Both the position numbers and the translations under genes were made by a program. From Clavelina lepadiformis (Eukaryota; Chordata; Ascidiacea; Aplousobranchia; Clavelinidae), in the NCBI RefSeq assembly GCF_947623445.1, contig NC_135243.1, positions 23,258,479 through 23,322,478 on the forward strand: a stretch of DNA of 64,000 bases, written 5' to 3'. The first letter of the stretch is position 1, and each line of letters opens with the position of its first letter. Below are positions 38,103-48,050 of the stretch, one piece after another. The notes under the pieces are model-generated. The model was not told the origin of the DNA and searched no databases. It worked only from the letters and a program-made list of their open reading frames with translations.

Positions 38103-41100
38103 TCATATCCATCTCCACTTCTGACGTAATGACGAATCACATTTTTCCAACCACACGTTGGCGGTAGAGGCAGTCAAGCACAAATTGTTTGCTTTGTTTA
38201 AAAGTGTTAGATCCTATGGAAATAATTGCGTTTTGAAGCGCTATGTACTAACAAATAAACCTAACTAGACCACGATACATCGACTACTAACCTTGCGTGG
38301 TAATAATAACATTCAAGACTGTAGCCATGACAAAAAATTTACCGACGCAAATATATCAAATACTACCCCGGTTAGCTACGTTGTTAAATGTAGAAAGGTT
38401 TTGTGCCATAATTCCAGAAAGTTTACAGACGCAAGCGCCTCAATGTAGCTGCGGCTCAGGCCCTGAAATTACCTCATTGAAGACCCATTGTTGCTGGGGT
38501 AAAGCTACTTTTTCTCCCGGGAATCTGCATCTTTGAAGTTCAATTTTCCTTTCATTAGAGGTCACACAAACGTCACGAACCCCCACGTGACGGATTTCGT
38601 TCTAAAACGTTTTCATAAACGGTTTATTCTGCGACATTAAAGTTTTTGTTTACTGCTGTAAACACCTGAAATGTCTTGCATGTTTGGTTAAAAAACAAAA
38701 TTTTAAATGAGTGATAATAATCATCGGTATAAGGCAGTGTTTAAATTATGTTGCCTCTACTAACACACGGATTAAGGCTTGTTGTTTGCACAACACTGTA
38801 ACCATTACAGCCATTTAACAATTGTTTCCACATCTCTTGTCCCAAAATATCGACTTCAGCCTTGTACACGGCGCATCAAGTTATTCGGAATTTTCCTTAT
38901 CTTCCTTCTCAACAAGTCACCACTTAAAGCCACACGGAGTATAACAAAGTATTCCCTGAAAATCCAGTCAGAATCTCAAGCGACTTATACGGTACCTGTT
39001 TGGTAAATTCGAAGTACTGCGTTAAAAGACCAGTCTGGTGCTTATCTACGCCCAAAGTTCGTCCAGGGATCGTTTCCGTGGCACCGGTGTCCAAACAAAC
39101 ATCAACCGAGTCCCCAAACCTGCAGCAGACCTTTGAAAATATTGAGCCTTACAACATCATAATAAGTGTAACCAACTCTGTTATTACGTCACCATAACCC
39201 AGCGATTAGTGCTTTGGAATGAGATTTATTTCTTACCGCGCCACTGTGTTTGGGCTTAAGTTCCGGTACGTAAAGCTCCGGGTAGATATTCTCCATGTAC
39301 CATTTGAACGATTTGCACTGAAGGTTCGTGCGTAGTTCCTGCCGGGCTGTGACGTTTCCGACTTCCACCTGAGATGGTAACGATTTTGTAAGGATTCCGC
39401 AAACGTAACCTACTGCTACTTGAAGTAAAACATCCATGATCGGAAGTATATTAGCTGATAAATTAATGTTCACGTAGCGTTGTTTGTATAGGGCTCCATG
39501 TTAAGCCAAAAAACGATTGCAAAGTGTGTAAAAGAGTTTTTCTTTATCAAGGTTGTCCTGAGCCATATTAGCCAATAACTGCCAACCTGGAGCGCCTGCG
39601 GGGTTCTCTTGTAGAACAGGTCTTTGTATTCGTCCATCCATACCTCTGCCACCCTTCGTTTGTTACGTAACACAACGTCAGCAGTAATGTGATGCGGACT
39701 TCTTGCCTTAAAAACGTGACCCACGTGACTACAAGGTAAGATTTCTATGCGACCTCCGCACATCCAGATCTGCGCATAGAAATGAAAAATATTAAAATTG
39801 TCCTAAACATCAGGGAAAGTTTTGACACTGATTGAAAAATTGCAAGAAAAATCGCGGAGAAACAAGTTCCGCCAAGGTTGGACCAAGTTCGACTCTTACA
39901 GGCTTAGTTGCCCAATGTAAATCGCAAAGCAGCAACGCAATAACAGAGCAATGTTCCGTTCATGTCTCTCACCCTATAAGACATTTCCAGGTTTTCCGCT
40001 CCCCAAATTTTCATCCCTTCATCGTAGTTGCCCATTTCTTGAAAATATTTTCGATCAATCGCGAAAACGCCACCCGACATGGTCGGTGTCGTCACTGGTT
40101 GCGTCATGTCCATAAGCGGGTTCTGAAAACGACCGCGCGGCGGCGCTATCCAACGATAAGTGAGTGTCCAGTCAAACCCGCCCCGCTGAACCTGAAAAAG
40201 AATCAATTTTGCTTAAATTGTTCAACGAAACAGACCTAACTCTATTTTTAAAAATACAGCAATCTATGACTCTATAGCAGTAGTTGGTTCATTTATTTGC
40301 TTATTGCACAATGGGCATTGTCTGACCTTTTGCATTGGAGTGACCGAGAATTTGAAGTTGTCCGGGTTTATGATTTCCATGATGGGTAGCGCCACCACAC
40401 GGCGATTTTCTTTGATTCTTTCCAGCAGTGGCTCGAGCCAGCCCTCGTAGCACTCGCCTGAAAAAGTATTCTTTGTTTGTTTGTTTGTTTGTTTATTTTG
40501 TTTGTTTGTTTTAATAAGGTGTCTTCACTGCACCGATATTGTATAAGTTCTACATCGGCAGTGACTCTACACGATTGGTATCCTACATGGGGTACTTCTA
40601 CCCCTTGGAATTATGATTTCAAGGGCGTGCGAAATTCCATTTTTTCTTGACTAGCTTACATTAGTAAAGAACATGAATTTCAACTGAATATTAAAGGTGC
40701 ACGAAAAATGCTCCAACGAAACTAAGGAGTATAACCAGCAAAAGAGGTTATAGGGGCTTGGGTGGTTCCACTTTATAAGTTCTACATTGGCAATGAGGCC
40801 ACGCACTGAAACATAGTCTATCTACTGTAATAAGTTCCGTGCTTACAATGTGAATCGAGAAAAGTCAAAACTTCCCCAGTCGCAAGCTTTTCTCCTAAGA
40901 TACGAGCCTGAGTGATCCCAACTTGTGTCGGACTTCTTATCAGTTTGACCGAGAAAAGATCTTCAGTCTCAGTCTTCATAACTTCATACAGGTCTGAAAC
41001 GTAAGGTTGTCTTGATGACGTGTGTATGATGTGTATCTGACGTACGGTTAAAAAGTAACACACAGTTGAAACAAGTTCTAATGGTGTTCATTTCAGCTAC

Positions 41101-42544
41101 AACAACTTTAGAACAAATTAATTTATGAAACAATTGTTGAGTTAGAACACTTTGAAAAATGCAACAATTCAAGAAAACTACCGGTACCTATATTGCTGGC
41201 ATCATCCACCAAAACAACTTCTTTCAACAACAATCCTGGGACAGTCTCCAAAACACTGTACAAAGTTCTTAGCAGGGTTGAAAGAGCCTCGTTTCGAAAG
41301 CATATTATCACACTGAAGGTTGGAAGCGGCTTTCGGACTTTGCGACCCTATCGAGCAACATATGCAGTTAAACGGAGTAACAAATCACTTTTGTGGTCAC
41401 TTGTCAGCTATACAGTACTGTACAGTGACGATAAAACTGAATCAGAAGTATTACTCGTTGCTATGACGTGGCAGTTGCGTTGCTATGGAGGTTATTAAGG
41501 GCTCGTCAGCGCCACCTACCTTGCAGTCTTCTTCCCTTTTGTCTCCAAGATTTCTGTGAACGGAAATGATGTCACTCACAAGCACGTTAAAGGCGTGACG
41601 TCGGTACCCTTCTTCTATTTGTCGCTCCACAGACGGCCCGAGTCGACTGGGTACCGAAAAGGGGTGACCAAACTCACCGGGAGCGTCTCTGTCTGACGGG
41701 GGTTTCGATAAAAGGGGCAAAAGGTCCATGGGTTTGTAGTAAGCGTCGCTGACGTTAACGGTTATTCCCCCGACCAAGTCGGTCACGTCAGTTTGATCAA
41801 GTGACTGGTTTTTCATCTGAAACAGAACAGTATAAACTGAATAGGTTCGTGTTAGATCGGATTGACATATGGGGTTCACCTGAATCAATGGCTTTGCTTT
41901 AATTAGTCATATTGTTTAAATATAATACGAAAATAAGTTTAACCCAAAACGTTTAAAGCCGTCTCTAACTGGTAAAAAGCCAATATCTGTTGCAATTATT
42001 TAAAACATTTCTAGAACACTTCTATTCGAAGCAGAATGAACGATATTCCGCCGAAAAATTTTACTTCATCCAGCAAGTCTTCACTTCTGTCGATAATAAT
42101 GTTGTCTACCATGACGTCATTTTCACGAAGCACGTCAACGTCATCGTTTTCTGTGCTTTCACTTGGGGCTTCCAAAGCTTCACCATCACCCCCCTCCTTT
42201 TTCGTGACGTCATCACTGTTTTCGTCATCACCGGCGTCAACAACAACGACGACCAACTCCTCAACCATTTTCCGCCTCTCCTCAGCTCCTTTCCGCAGGA
42301 ACGCTTCTCCGGTCTGATTTTCCTCTTCTTCGAAGTCGTTTAAATCTTCTAGAACGAGCGAGCGCACTTCCTTGCTGTCGATATCGTACGCGTCCATGTA
42401 GTCATCATATTCACTCAAAATGTTGTCTCGGATGTCCGGGTCGAATTGTCCTTCGTCCGTGTTCAGCAGGTAAAGTATAAGCAGGAAGAGCATGCACAGG
42501 CCTATATTTATCAGGGTTTTTGCGGCTCGCGCTACTCTAACCAT
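38103..42544 (-). CDS. galnt: Polypeptide N-acetylgalactosaminyltransferase (GALNT)
   Basis: Minus-strand exons 42544-42065, 41816-41520, 41347-41188, 40993-40847, 40457-40327, 40191-39973, 39769-39587, 39368-39237, 39130-38996, 38601-38473 and 38213-38103 join in phase to 707 residues. It is a type II Golgi enzyme that starts mucin-type O-glycosylation on Ser/Thr. A short cytoplasmic end and membrane anchor (about residues 12-28, [12 protein letters not shown]) are followed by a long acidic stem. The GT-A domain begins [19 protein letters not shown]. The metal-binding motif DSHCEC spans the 40847/40457 junction. The Gal/GalNAc motif reads [18 protein letters not shown] (canonical WGGEN, here WGAEN), then IWMCGG. 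The C-terminal ricin-type lectin has three repeats: VCLDTG/TQYFEF, VCVTS/QQWVF and LCLTAS/QKWRW, ending at TGA. The subfamily is not assigned. Confidence 0.93.
38310..38470 (+). repeat. About 150-bp dispersed repeat, copy 1
   Basis: It aligns along its length, same orientation, with 56122-56285. Shared landmarks are GTAGCCA, ACGCAAAT/AAGCAAAT, CGTTGTTAAA/TGTTGTTAAA, GAAAGTTTAC and CTCAATGTAGC/CTCGATGTAGC. Terminal repeats or target duplications are not clear, so the class is unknown. It fills the last GALNT intron right next to the second lectin exon. Confidence 0.65.
40472..40512. repeat. TTTG microsatellite
   Basis: About ten TTTG units, interrupted once by TTTATTTTG, lie in a GALNT intron. 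Confidence 0.9.
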
Positions 42545-43615
42545 TACACTGGTTGTCTTCTGCGTCTGCTGAAATATGTTATTTCAAAAATAACTTCCTG
42601 TACACGAAGCAGGCCAATAAAGTGCCAGCAAAAACATTTGGTTGTTTTTGTGATTATCTAAGATAACTATTTTCTCTAATTACGCTGAAGTAAAAATATG
42701 GTACCATCAGCATTTCGAAATCGACCACATGCTACTTGCTTGCCGGAAAACTTCCATCACAGTCATGTGCATTGTTGCGTGCATCTGATGCAACAAACCA
42801 CTGCACGTTTCGTCTAACACTATTTCATGCATTCTATGCGGAACCTCAGGAAATAACGTTTAACGAAAACTGTATGAGAAAAGATCTGTCGAACATTGAT
42901 GCTATGATTGACCCTATTTATGCTGACTTTATGGCCCACGTCATCCAAACAAGTCGATCGATTTAAGTGGTGCTCACGGCTGAAGGTACTTCATATGTAA
43001 TCAATAGTTATTCCACTCACGACCATCAAGCCAAATTAGTTATAATATAATATGCGATCCGTGGTTTATGGCGTGTTGGCATTATTTGATTTGTCTTTGA
43101 AGCCACACTCCAACCGGGGCTGTTTTTGTGGGCTACATCATCGTTTCTCAAACCAAAGTCGCCACACTAATACCAAGACGGCACCAGAAATATGGCGACG
43201 GCATAACTTAATTTTTCATCAGCAACTACAGTTGGTTTAGTTGATAAATGGGGTATACTTAAGTTTGTTTTAGTTCAGGTCATTATGTCGGATAGCTTTA
43301 CAAATCATTTTCGGAAGGGAAAAAGTGAACGAGAAATGCTGGGTTATGATTACGCTACTTAAATTTGCGTGCAATTATTAAAGTTCTAGCTCTTAAAACT
43401 TGATTTGCGTATTTTTAATTTTAATTTACAGAAAATGTTTTGCACTTCGGTAAATAAAATACAAAATGATTTTGCCCGAATTTTAAAAAGCCAAGTAGGC
43501 TACTTTTAGACCACTTTTTCAATCACTTTTAAAGAAAATCCTTAGTATCCATTTTGCAGATTGGTGGCGCTATGAAGTAAGTTTCCTCAGGTGAAAGCCT
43601 GATAATAGTTATAAG

Positions 43616-43937
43616 CAGGGTTGCCATCGGTCTGGACTCAAAAATAAGAACGACTAGAAAAAGAAAGAAGAATAGTACCTTAAACAGGAGAATCAACTTA
43701 AAAAAGAACGAGACAATATTTGCAAGTTCTTGATTTTGGTATTTATTTGGTACAAAATGGTATACGAAAGGTGCCGAAATACCCAAAATAGGAAACTTTG
43801 ACCTAAAAATAAGACAAAAATAAGGACGCAAGTGAAAATAAGGACATTTCTTAGAAACAAAAGCAAATATATTTTCTAAGACAAAGACCTTGAAAATAAT
43901 GACAAATCTTAGAAAAAAAGACGGTATGGCAACCCTG
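43616..43937. mobile_element. hAT-type MITE, 322 bp, purine-rich body
   Basis: The ends CAGGGTTGCCAT (43616-43627) and ATGGCAACCCTG (43926-43937) are inverted repeats. Flanks GTTATAAG and GTTATAGA match at 6 of 8 and look like an aged 8-bp target duplication. The interior is A/G-rich with repeated AAAATAAGGAC-type words. Confidence 0.8.
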
Positions 43938-45382
43938 GTTATAGACCTGTAATATTTTTTCCTTCCATGGACTCACAGTTTAATTGATATCGGTAAGCAT
44001 TCTAATGGCAAATGTATTTTAAACGATTTAAAAACGTATGGATTAACTAACTTATTACTTAACTTAAACCAAGTAGCCAAATGGCCAAGGTAGTAATTAG
44101 CCTAGTCTGCAATAAAGATTTGCCGAATCGTAACCAAGTCGTTCAACTCGAGCCACAAGTCAAGTCATTTACGATCAAGATCTAAGACTCTAGTCAAACT
44201 GGGTCATTTCAATAACGTTACTTAAGTGAATTCGAATCCATTAACGACCAAAGTCAGTCCATAAAACCAGGTTTTGACTACAGCGTTGCCAAGTTATAGT
44301 TTGATCTGATACCGCATGTCACTTAACTTAACATAAGTTTTTTCTAACTTACATAAGTAAATTTCCAATAGCTTTTTAAGATTGTGTTTGCATTAACTTT
44401 TATTAAACAAAATAGATTATGTTAATTAAAATTTTCTTCAAATGCAAAAGTATAATTGTTTTTGTTATTGCAAAAAGTCATTTGTGATTATAGAAATTTA
44501 ATTGACATCTTGTAATATAGGCAATACGTCATAAATAAGATTTTCCCTTCATGTAGGCTGTAGGGTTTGGTGCTGAGTTCTCCTCAGTTAAAAGTGAAAA
44601 CTGGCTGGAAAACTAGGAAGCTGCTGGTTATTTGGCGAAGGATATTGTTGTATGGTTTATGTAAGCTAATTTTAAAACTCAATTCAGTTGCGTAAATGGT
44701 GTTCAACAGGTTCACCGCCGTCTCTGTTTTAGTTCAAAGGCTATAATAACGACTGAATGATGAGCAATCTGGCAACTTGTCTGTGTTAGCCTAGCAGATT
44801 GCTGTCAAGTAGTGGAAAGTCTGGCACCTGCACGCACGAGATTTATCAACGACTCAACGTGCCTACCAGAATATTTTACTCCTCACGCCGATTTAAAATA
44901 AATAAACAAAGAAACATTGGTTGTTTCAACGCCAATTTATAATAAATACCTAAAGAAAGAAATAAGATGTCAGTGCACTTAATCACATCAAACTTTGATG
45001 TACTTTCCAGTCGGGTTTGCTTGCAGGGATTTGTAGCTCCATGCTGTCAGCCAATAGCTGTTAGCCATTAGGCTATATCGTGTGACTCATTCAATTTGCT
45101 TTTTAAACTGATTTTGTCATCTTGCCAACCATTCAGTGGTTACCAGTACTGGTTAATGCCTGGGCTACTTAGCCAGACAACAGATTGACCGACAGGCTCA
45201 GAGCTGGACAAAGCGAGCTCAAGCGCGATTTTCAGTAGATTCAGTAGCGTGCATTAATACGCACACTTATTCATTTGGGTGAATTGTGTTATGTAGTTTA
45301 TATAGATATATATATTTACATATGCATTTAGTTAATCGTGGACACAATTGTTATACATGATTTATTGCAAGTTTCATAGCAA

Positions 45383-45502
45383 CCAGTTTGGAAAGTTTGC
45401 TCTGTTTGAGTGAGAAATCCCCTGCGCAACAAGATGAAACAATAGTCATTATACACGCGATTGTTTTTAATCCCCGCACACTTAGCAAACTTTTCAATCT
45501 GT
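45383..45502. mobile_element. Fold-back MITE, copy 2 (reverse of 3790-3917)
   Basis: Its reverse complement matches the 3790-3917 element over nearly the whole length (ends CCAGTTTGGAAAGTTTGC and GCAAACTTTTCAATCTG). Flanking 8-mers CATAGCAA and GATAGCAT share ATAGCA, suggesting an 8-bp duplication. A hAT MITE inserted 12 bp beyond its right end. Confidence 0.75.
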
Positions 45503-45514
45503 GATAGCATATAG

Positions 45515-46016
45515 CAGGGGTGGCCAGACCTGCTTCATGCTCGAGCCGCATATTACCAATTCGAGCTTTAAAAGAGCCGCAACACAAACACAATAAAAAA
45601 TACGAATTTATTCACTCACAAAGAAGTGTAGCTATTGATTAACATTAGTGCTGCGTGGTGATACTATGAGTCTCCACCTGGGCTTCACCAACTCTTTTTG
45701 CAATTATTAGTGTAGAGACTTAAATCTATGTCAGCCCTGAGGTACAGCTTCGAACTGACAGTTAACTTAACTACAGTGTACAAGTTAGCACACTTCTGTA
45801 CAATAATGTCCTTTTTGGATTGTAATTTGATTATTACTAACAATGAGTCCATTGTTACTACGTGTGATAGAACGCATTGTTTCATAATCTGATCAAACAA
45901 CTCGTCTAGACCGGGAAAATGCATGTCTAATTCAACAATGCAAATTCATTAAAGAGCCGCAATTAAAGGCTCAAAGAGCCGCATGCGGCTCGAGAGCCGC
46001 AGTTTGGCCACCCCTG
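45515..46016. mobile_element. hAT-type MITE, 502 bp, with 'GAGCCGC' ends
   Basis: The ends CAGGGGTGGCCAGACCTGC and CAGTTTGGCCACCCCTG are inverted repeats. Exact 8-bp duplications GCATATAG flank them (45507-45514 and 46017-46024). The subterminal DNA has several AGAGCCGC words and a GCATGCGGCTCGAGAGCCGC palindrome. No transposase frame was seen. Confidence 0.9.
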
Positions 46017-46093
46017 GCATATAGGCTGTAAAAGAGCCTGGTAAAGTACCAAAGCTCAGATCCGACGGCCTTTCAGTGCACCTTTAAAATTTT

Positions 46094-46195
46094 GGGTCTA
46101 GTATACAAGTGCACAACCACAGGATGCCTTTGCATAATAGACCGCAACAACTCAAATTTTAACATAAATTGCTTGTGCACTTGTATATTTGACCC
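46094..46195. mobile_element. 102-bp MITE family, copy at 46 kb
   Basis: The ends GGGTCTAGTATACAAGTGC and GCACTTGTATATTTGACCC are inverted repeats. The length is exactly 102 bp, as for the copy with target duplications at 24261-24362. The flanks here no longer match. Confidence 0.8.
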
Positions 46196-46882
46196 AAACT
46201 GTTTGCTCTCCCAAGATCTTATTGGAAAAGGCTGCGGAACCAGGTTCCAAAAACATTGTAAAAAATGTTTGGATCTGGCAACCTTGTGGTAGAATTTTGA
46301 CTTGCGAAATGATTGTGACATAACAGTTGATTCAAGATGACATGCTGACACCATGCTCTTAACTAGAGTTGGTCTTTGTGTGGAGTCCATGTTACGAGTC
46401 CATGAGTCCATGTGTGTTACGAGTTTTTTGAAAAATAAGATAAAGACTGTTTTCATTAAATGGAACATGTTGAAGTTGGTTTTGTGTAAACAGCTTCTCT
46501 AGACTGCTTGAATAAGCTGCTCGTGAATCACAATTTGTTCGCTCCTCAAAAACATTAAAGAAAATTTCATTGTACTGTTATTTTTCTAAGGTGCTATGCC
46601 AAAATAAGCAGTACATGTAAGCACAACCATATCAAAGCAAGAGTGACATTAGAACTGGGTAGCGATAGCATAGTATACAAGCGCACAGATTTTGTATTGA
46701 ATGTGCCGGCAGTATTTAAGAAATCTAAGTGAAAAACCAGCACAGTCTTGCTGGCTTGCATGGTCGATGTATTTATCTTCATACAACAGCATCTCAATTG
46801 ACTTATTTAAAGTCAATTTAACCTCTTCACCACCGGTTGGCTCTCATTATAGTTGAATGAATGAATGAAACATAGTTGGCCA

Positions 46883-47088
46883 CAATGTTCCCTCTAAGCT
46901 GCGCGCGTGCGCAAATGCACACTGCTGACACGGTTTCCGCGCACAGAAAATCTGTGCTGCGCATAAGAACATAATCCAACCTGGATTGAAAATAAAATCA
47001 ACGCATAATAATGACCACAGTGGTCCGAGAGACCGCTCAGGGAGTTAGTGTGTTTGCTCAGACTCGTGAAAAATTAAAGGGAACATTG
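46883..47088. mobile_element. hAT-type MITE, 206 bp, same family as 1379-2330
   Basis: The ends CAATGTTCCCTCTAAG and TTAAAGGGAACATTG pair as inverted repeats. Exact 8-bp duplications GTTGGCCA occur at 46875-46882 and 47089-47096. The left end differs by one base from the 16-bp end of the outer element at 1379. The subterminal region is rich in GCGCGTGCGC-type words. It lies about 300 bp upstream of MOB1. Confidence 0.92.
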
Positions 47089-47387
47089 GTTGGCCATGTG
47101 TAAAAGTATACTGGCTATGGTAAATGGTAACATTGATGGCCCGGGTGTAAATTGATTGGTTGAAGGACATTGAGTTTTCTGTGGATATTTTGGCATAACA
47201 CTACAGCGTGTGAAAAGTATATTTCTTTATCCGACAATTCCAACATCTGATCTGATAAATCTATAGGCTATACAGCACGATGCAAACTTTCTAACCTTGT
47301 GTATGCTTCAGTATTTTAGTTCTAATCTATAATACAGTATATATTTTTGCAGTCTGTGTAGTAAGTTTTTTGAAGTTGAGGTTTAAA

Positions 47388-48050
47388 ATGAGTTTTTTAT
47401 TTTCGAATCGTCACAACAAAACGTTTAAACCACACAAGAGCATACCAGAAGGGTCACATCAGCATGAGCTCATGCGTCATGCTGCTGCAACACTCGGAAG
47501 CGGAAACCTCCAACTTGCAGTCGCCCTCCCCGAAGGAGAAGATTTGAACGAATGGATTGCGGTTAACACAGTCGACTTTTTCAATCAAATAAACATGCTC
47601 TACGGGACAATAGCAGAGTTTTGTACACCAACAAAATGTGAAGTTATGTCAGCAGGGCCAAAGTACGAGTACCATTGGGCAGATGGAGTTACAATAAAAA
47701 AGCCCATAAAGTGCTCAGCCCCTCGATATATTGATTATTTGATGTCTTGGGTCCAGTGCCAGCTTGACAACGAAGAAGTCTTTCCTTCAGCGGTGGGCGT
47801 ACCTTTCTCAAAAAATTTCATGTCGATTGCAAAGACAATTTTAAAACGTCTCTTTCGTGTCTATGCTCACATCTACCATCAACATTTCTCCGACGTCATG
47901 GGGCTCGGAGAGGAAGCCCATTTAAACACATCGTTCAAACACTTTATCTATTTTGTACAGGAGTTTAACTTGATTGACAGGCGTGAGCTTGCCCCCCTTC
48001 AAGAGTTGATTGACAAGCTCATCAGTCGTGACAAGGAAAAGTATAAATAA
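47388..48050 (+). CDS. mob1: MOB1 kinase activator, intronless
   Basis: A single open frame of 220 residues starts at ATG 47388. It is near-identical in layout to MOB1A/B (216 residues): MSFLFSNRHNKTFKP at the start, LPEGEDLNEWIAVNTVDFFN, then GPKYEYHWADG. Zinc ligands Cys79, Cys84, His161 and His166 are all present. Thr12 and Thr35, the MST-kinase phosphorylation sites in MOB1, are conserved. The C-terminus carries four or five extra residues (EKYK). MOB1 binds and activates LATS/NDR kinases in the Hippo and mitotic-exit pathways in the cytoplasm and nucleus. A strong 3' splice site ends at 47352, 36 bp before the ATG, so the 5' leader is spliced or trans-spliced. The lack of coding introns is unusual for an animal MOB1. 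Confidence 0.96.
   Translation: MSFLFSNRHNKTFKPHKSIPEGSHQHELMRHAAATLGSGNLQLAVALPEGEDLNEWIAVNTVDFFNQINMLYGTIAEFCTPTKCEVMSAGPKYEYHWADGVTIKKPIKCSAPRYIDYLMSWVQCQLDNEEVFPSAVGVPFSKNFMSIAKTILKRLFRVYAHIYHQHFSDVMGLGEEAHLNTSFKHFIYFVQEFNLIDRRELAPLQELIDKLISRDKEKYK

Larger units (their letters stand above)
42545..47344. other. Intergenic region between GALNT and MOB1, transposon-rich
   Basis: The GALNT promoter must lie at the left end and the MOB1 promoter at the right. Five small transposons occupy much of 43.6-47.1 kb and are listed separately. The short frames at 42736-42966, 43052-43240, 45685-45924 and 46073-46468 overlap transposons or lack support. No RNA gene was seen. Confidence 0.6.

Noticed and set aside
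38214..38995. GALNT with a lectin domain lacking the middle repeat
   Set aside because: A phase-0 exon at 38601-38473 with NEIRHVG and QQQWVFNE supplies it.
40540..40801. Direct repeats of ATAAGTTCTACAT(C/T)GGCA in a GALNT intron, 230 bp apart
   Set aside because: Only about 30 bp long with no terminal structure; not enough to call an element.
42036..42343. Plus-strand frames opposite GALNT exon 1
   Set aside because: Antisense shadows of the acidic stem; Ser/Thr/Phe-rich because the other strand is Asp/Glu/Val-rich.
44200..44260. tRNA-like GAATTCGAATCC
   Set aside because: No cloverleaf stems or A-box nearby; no tRNA was supported anywhere in the window.
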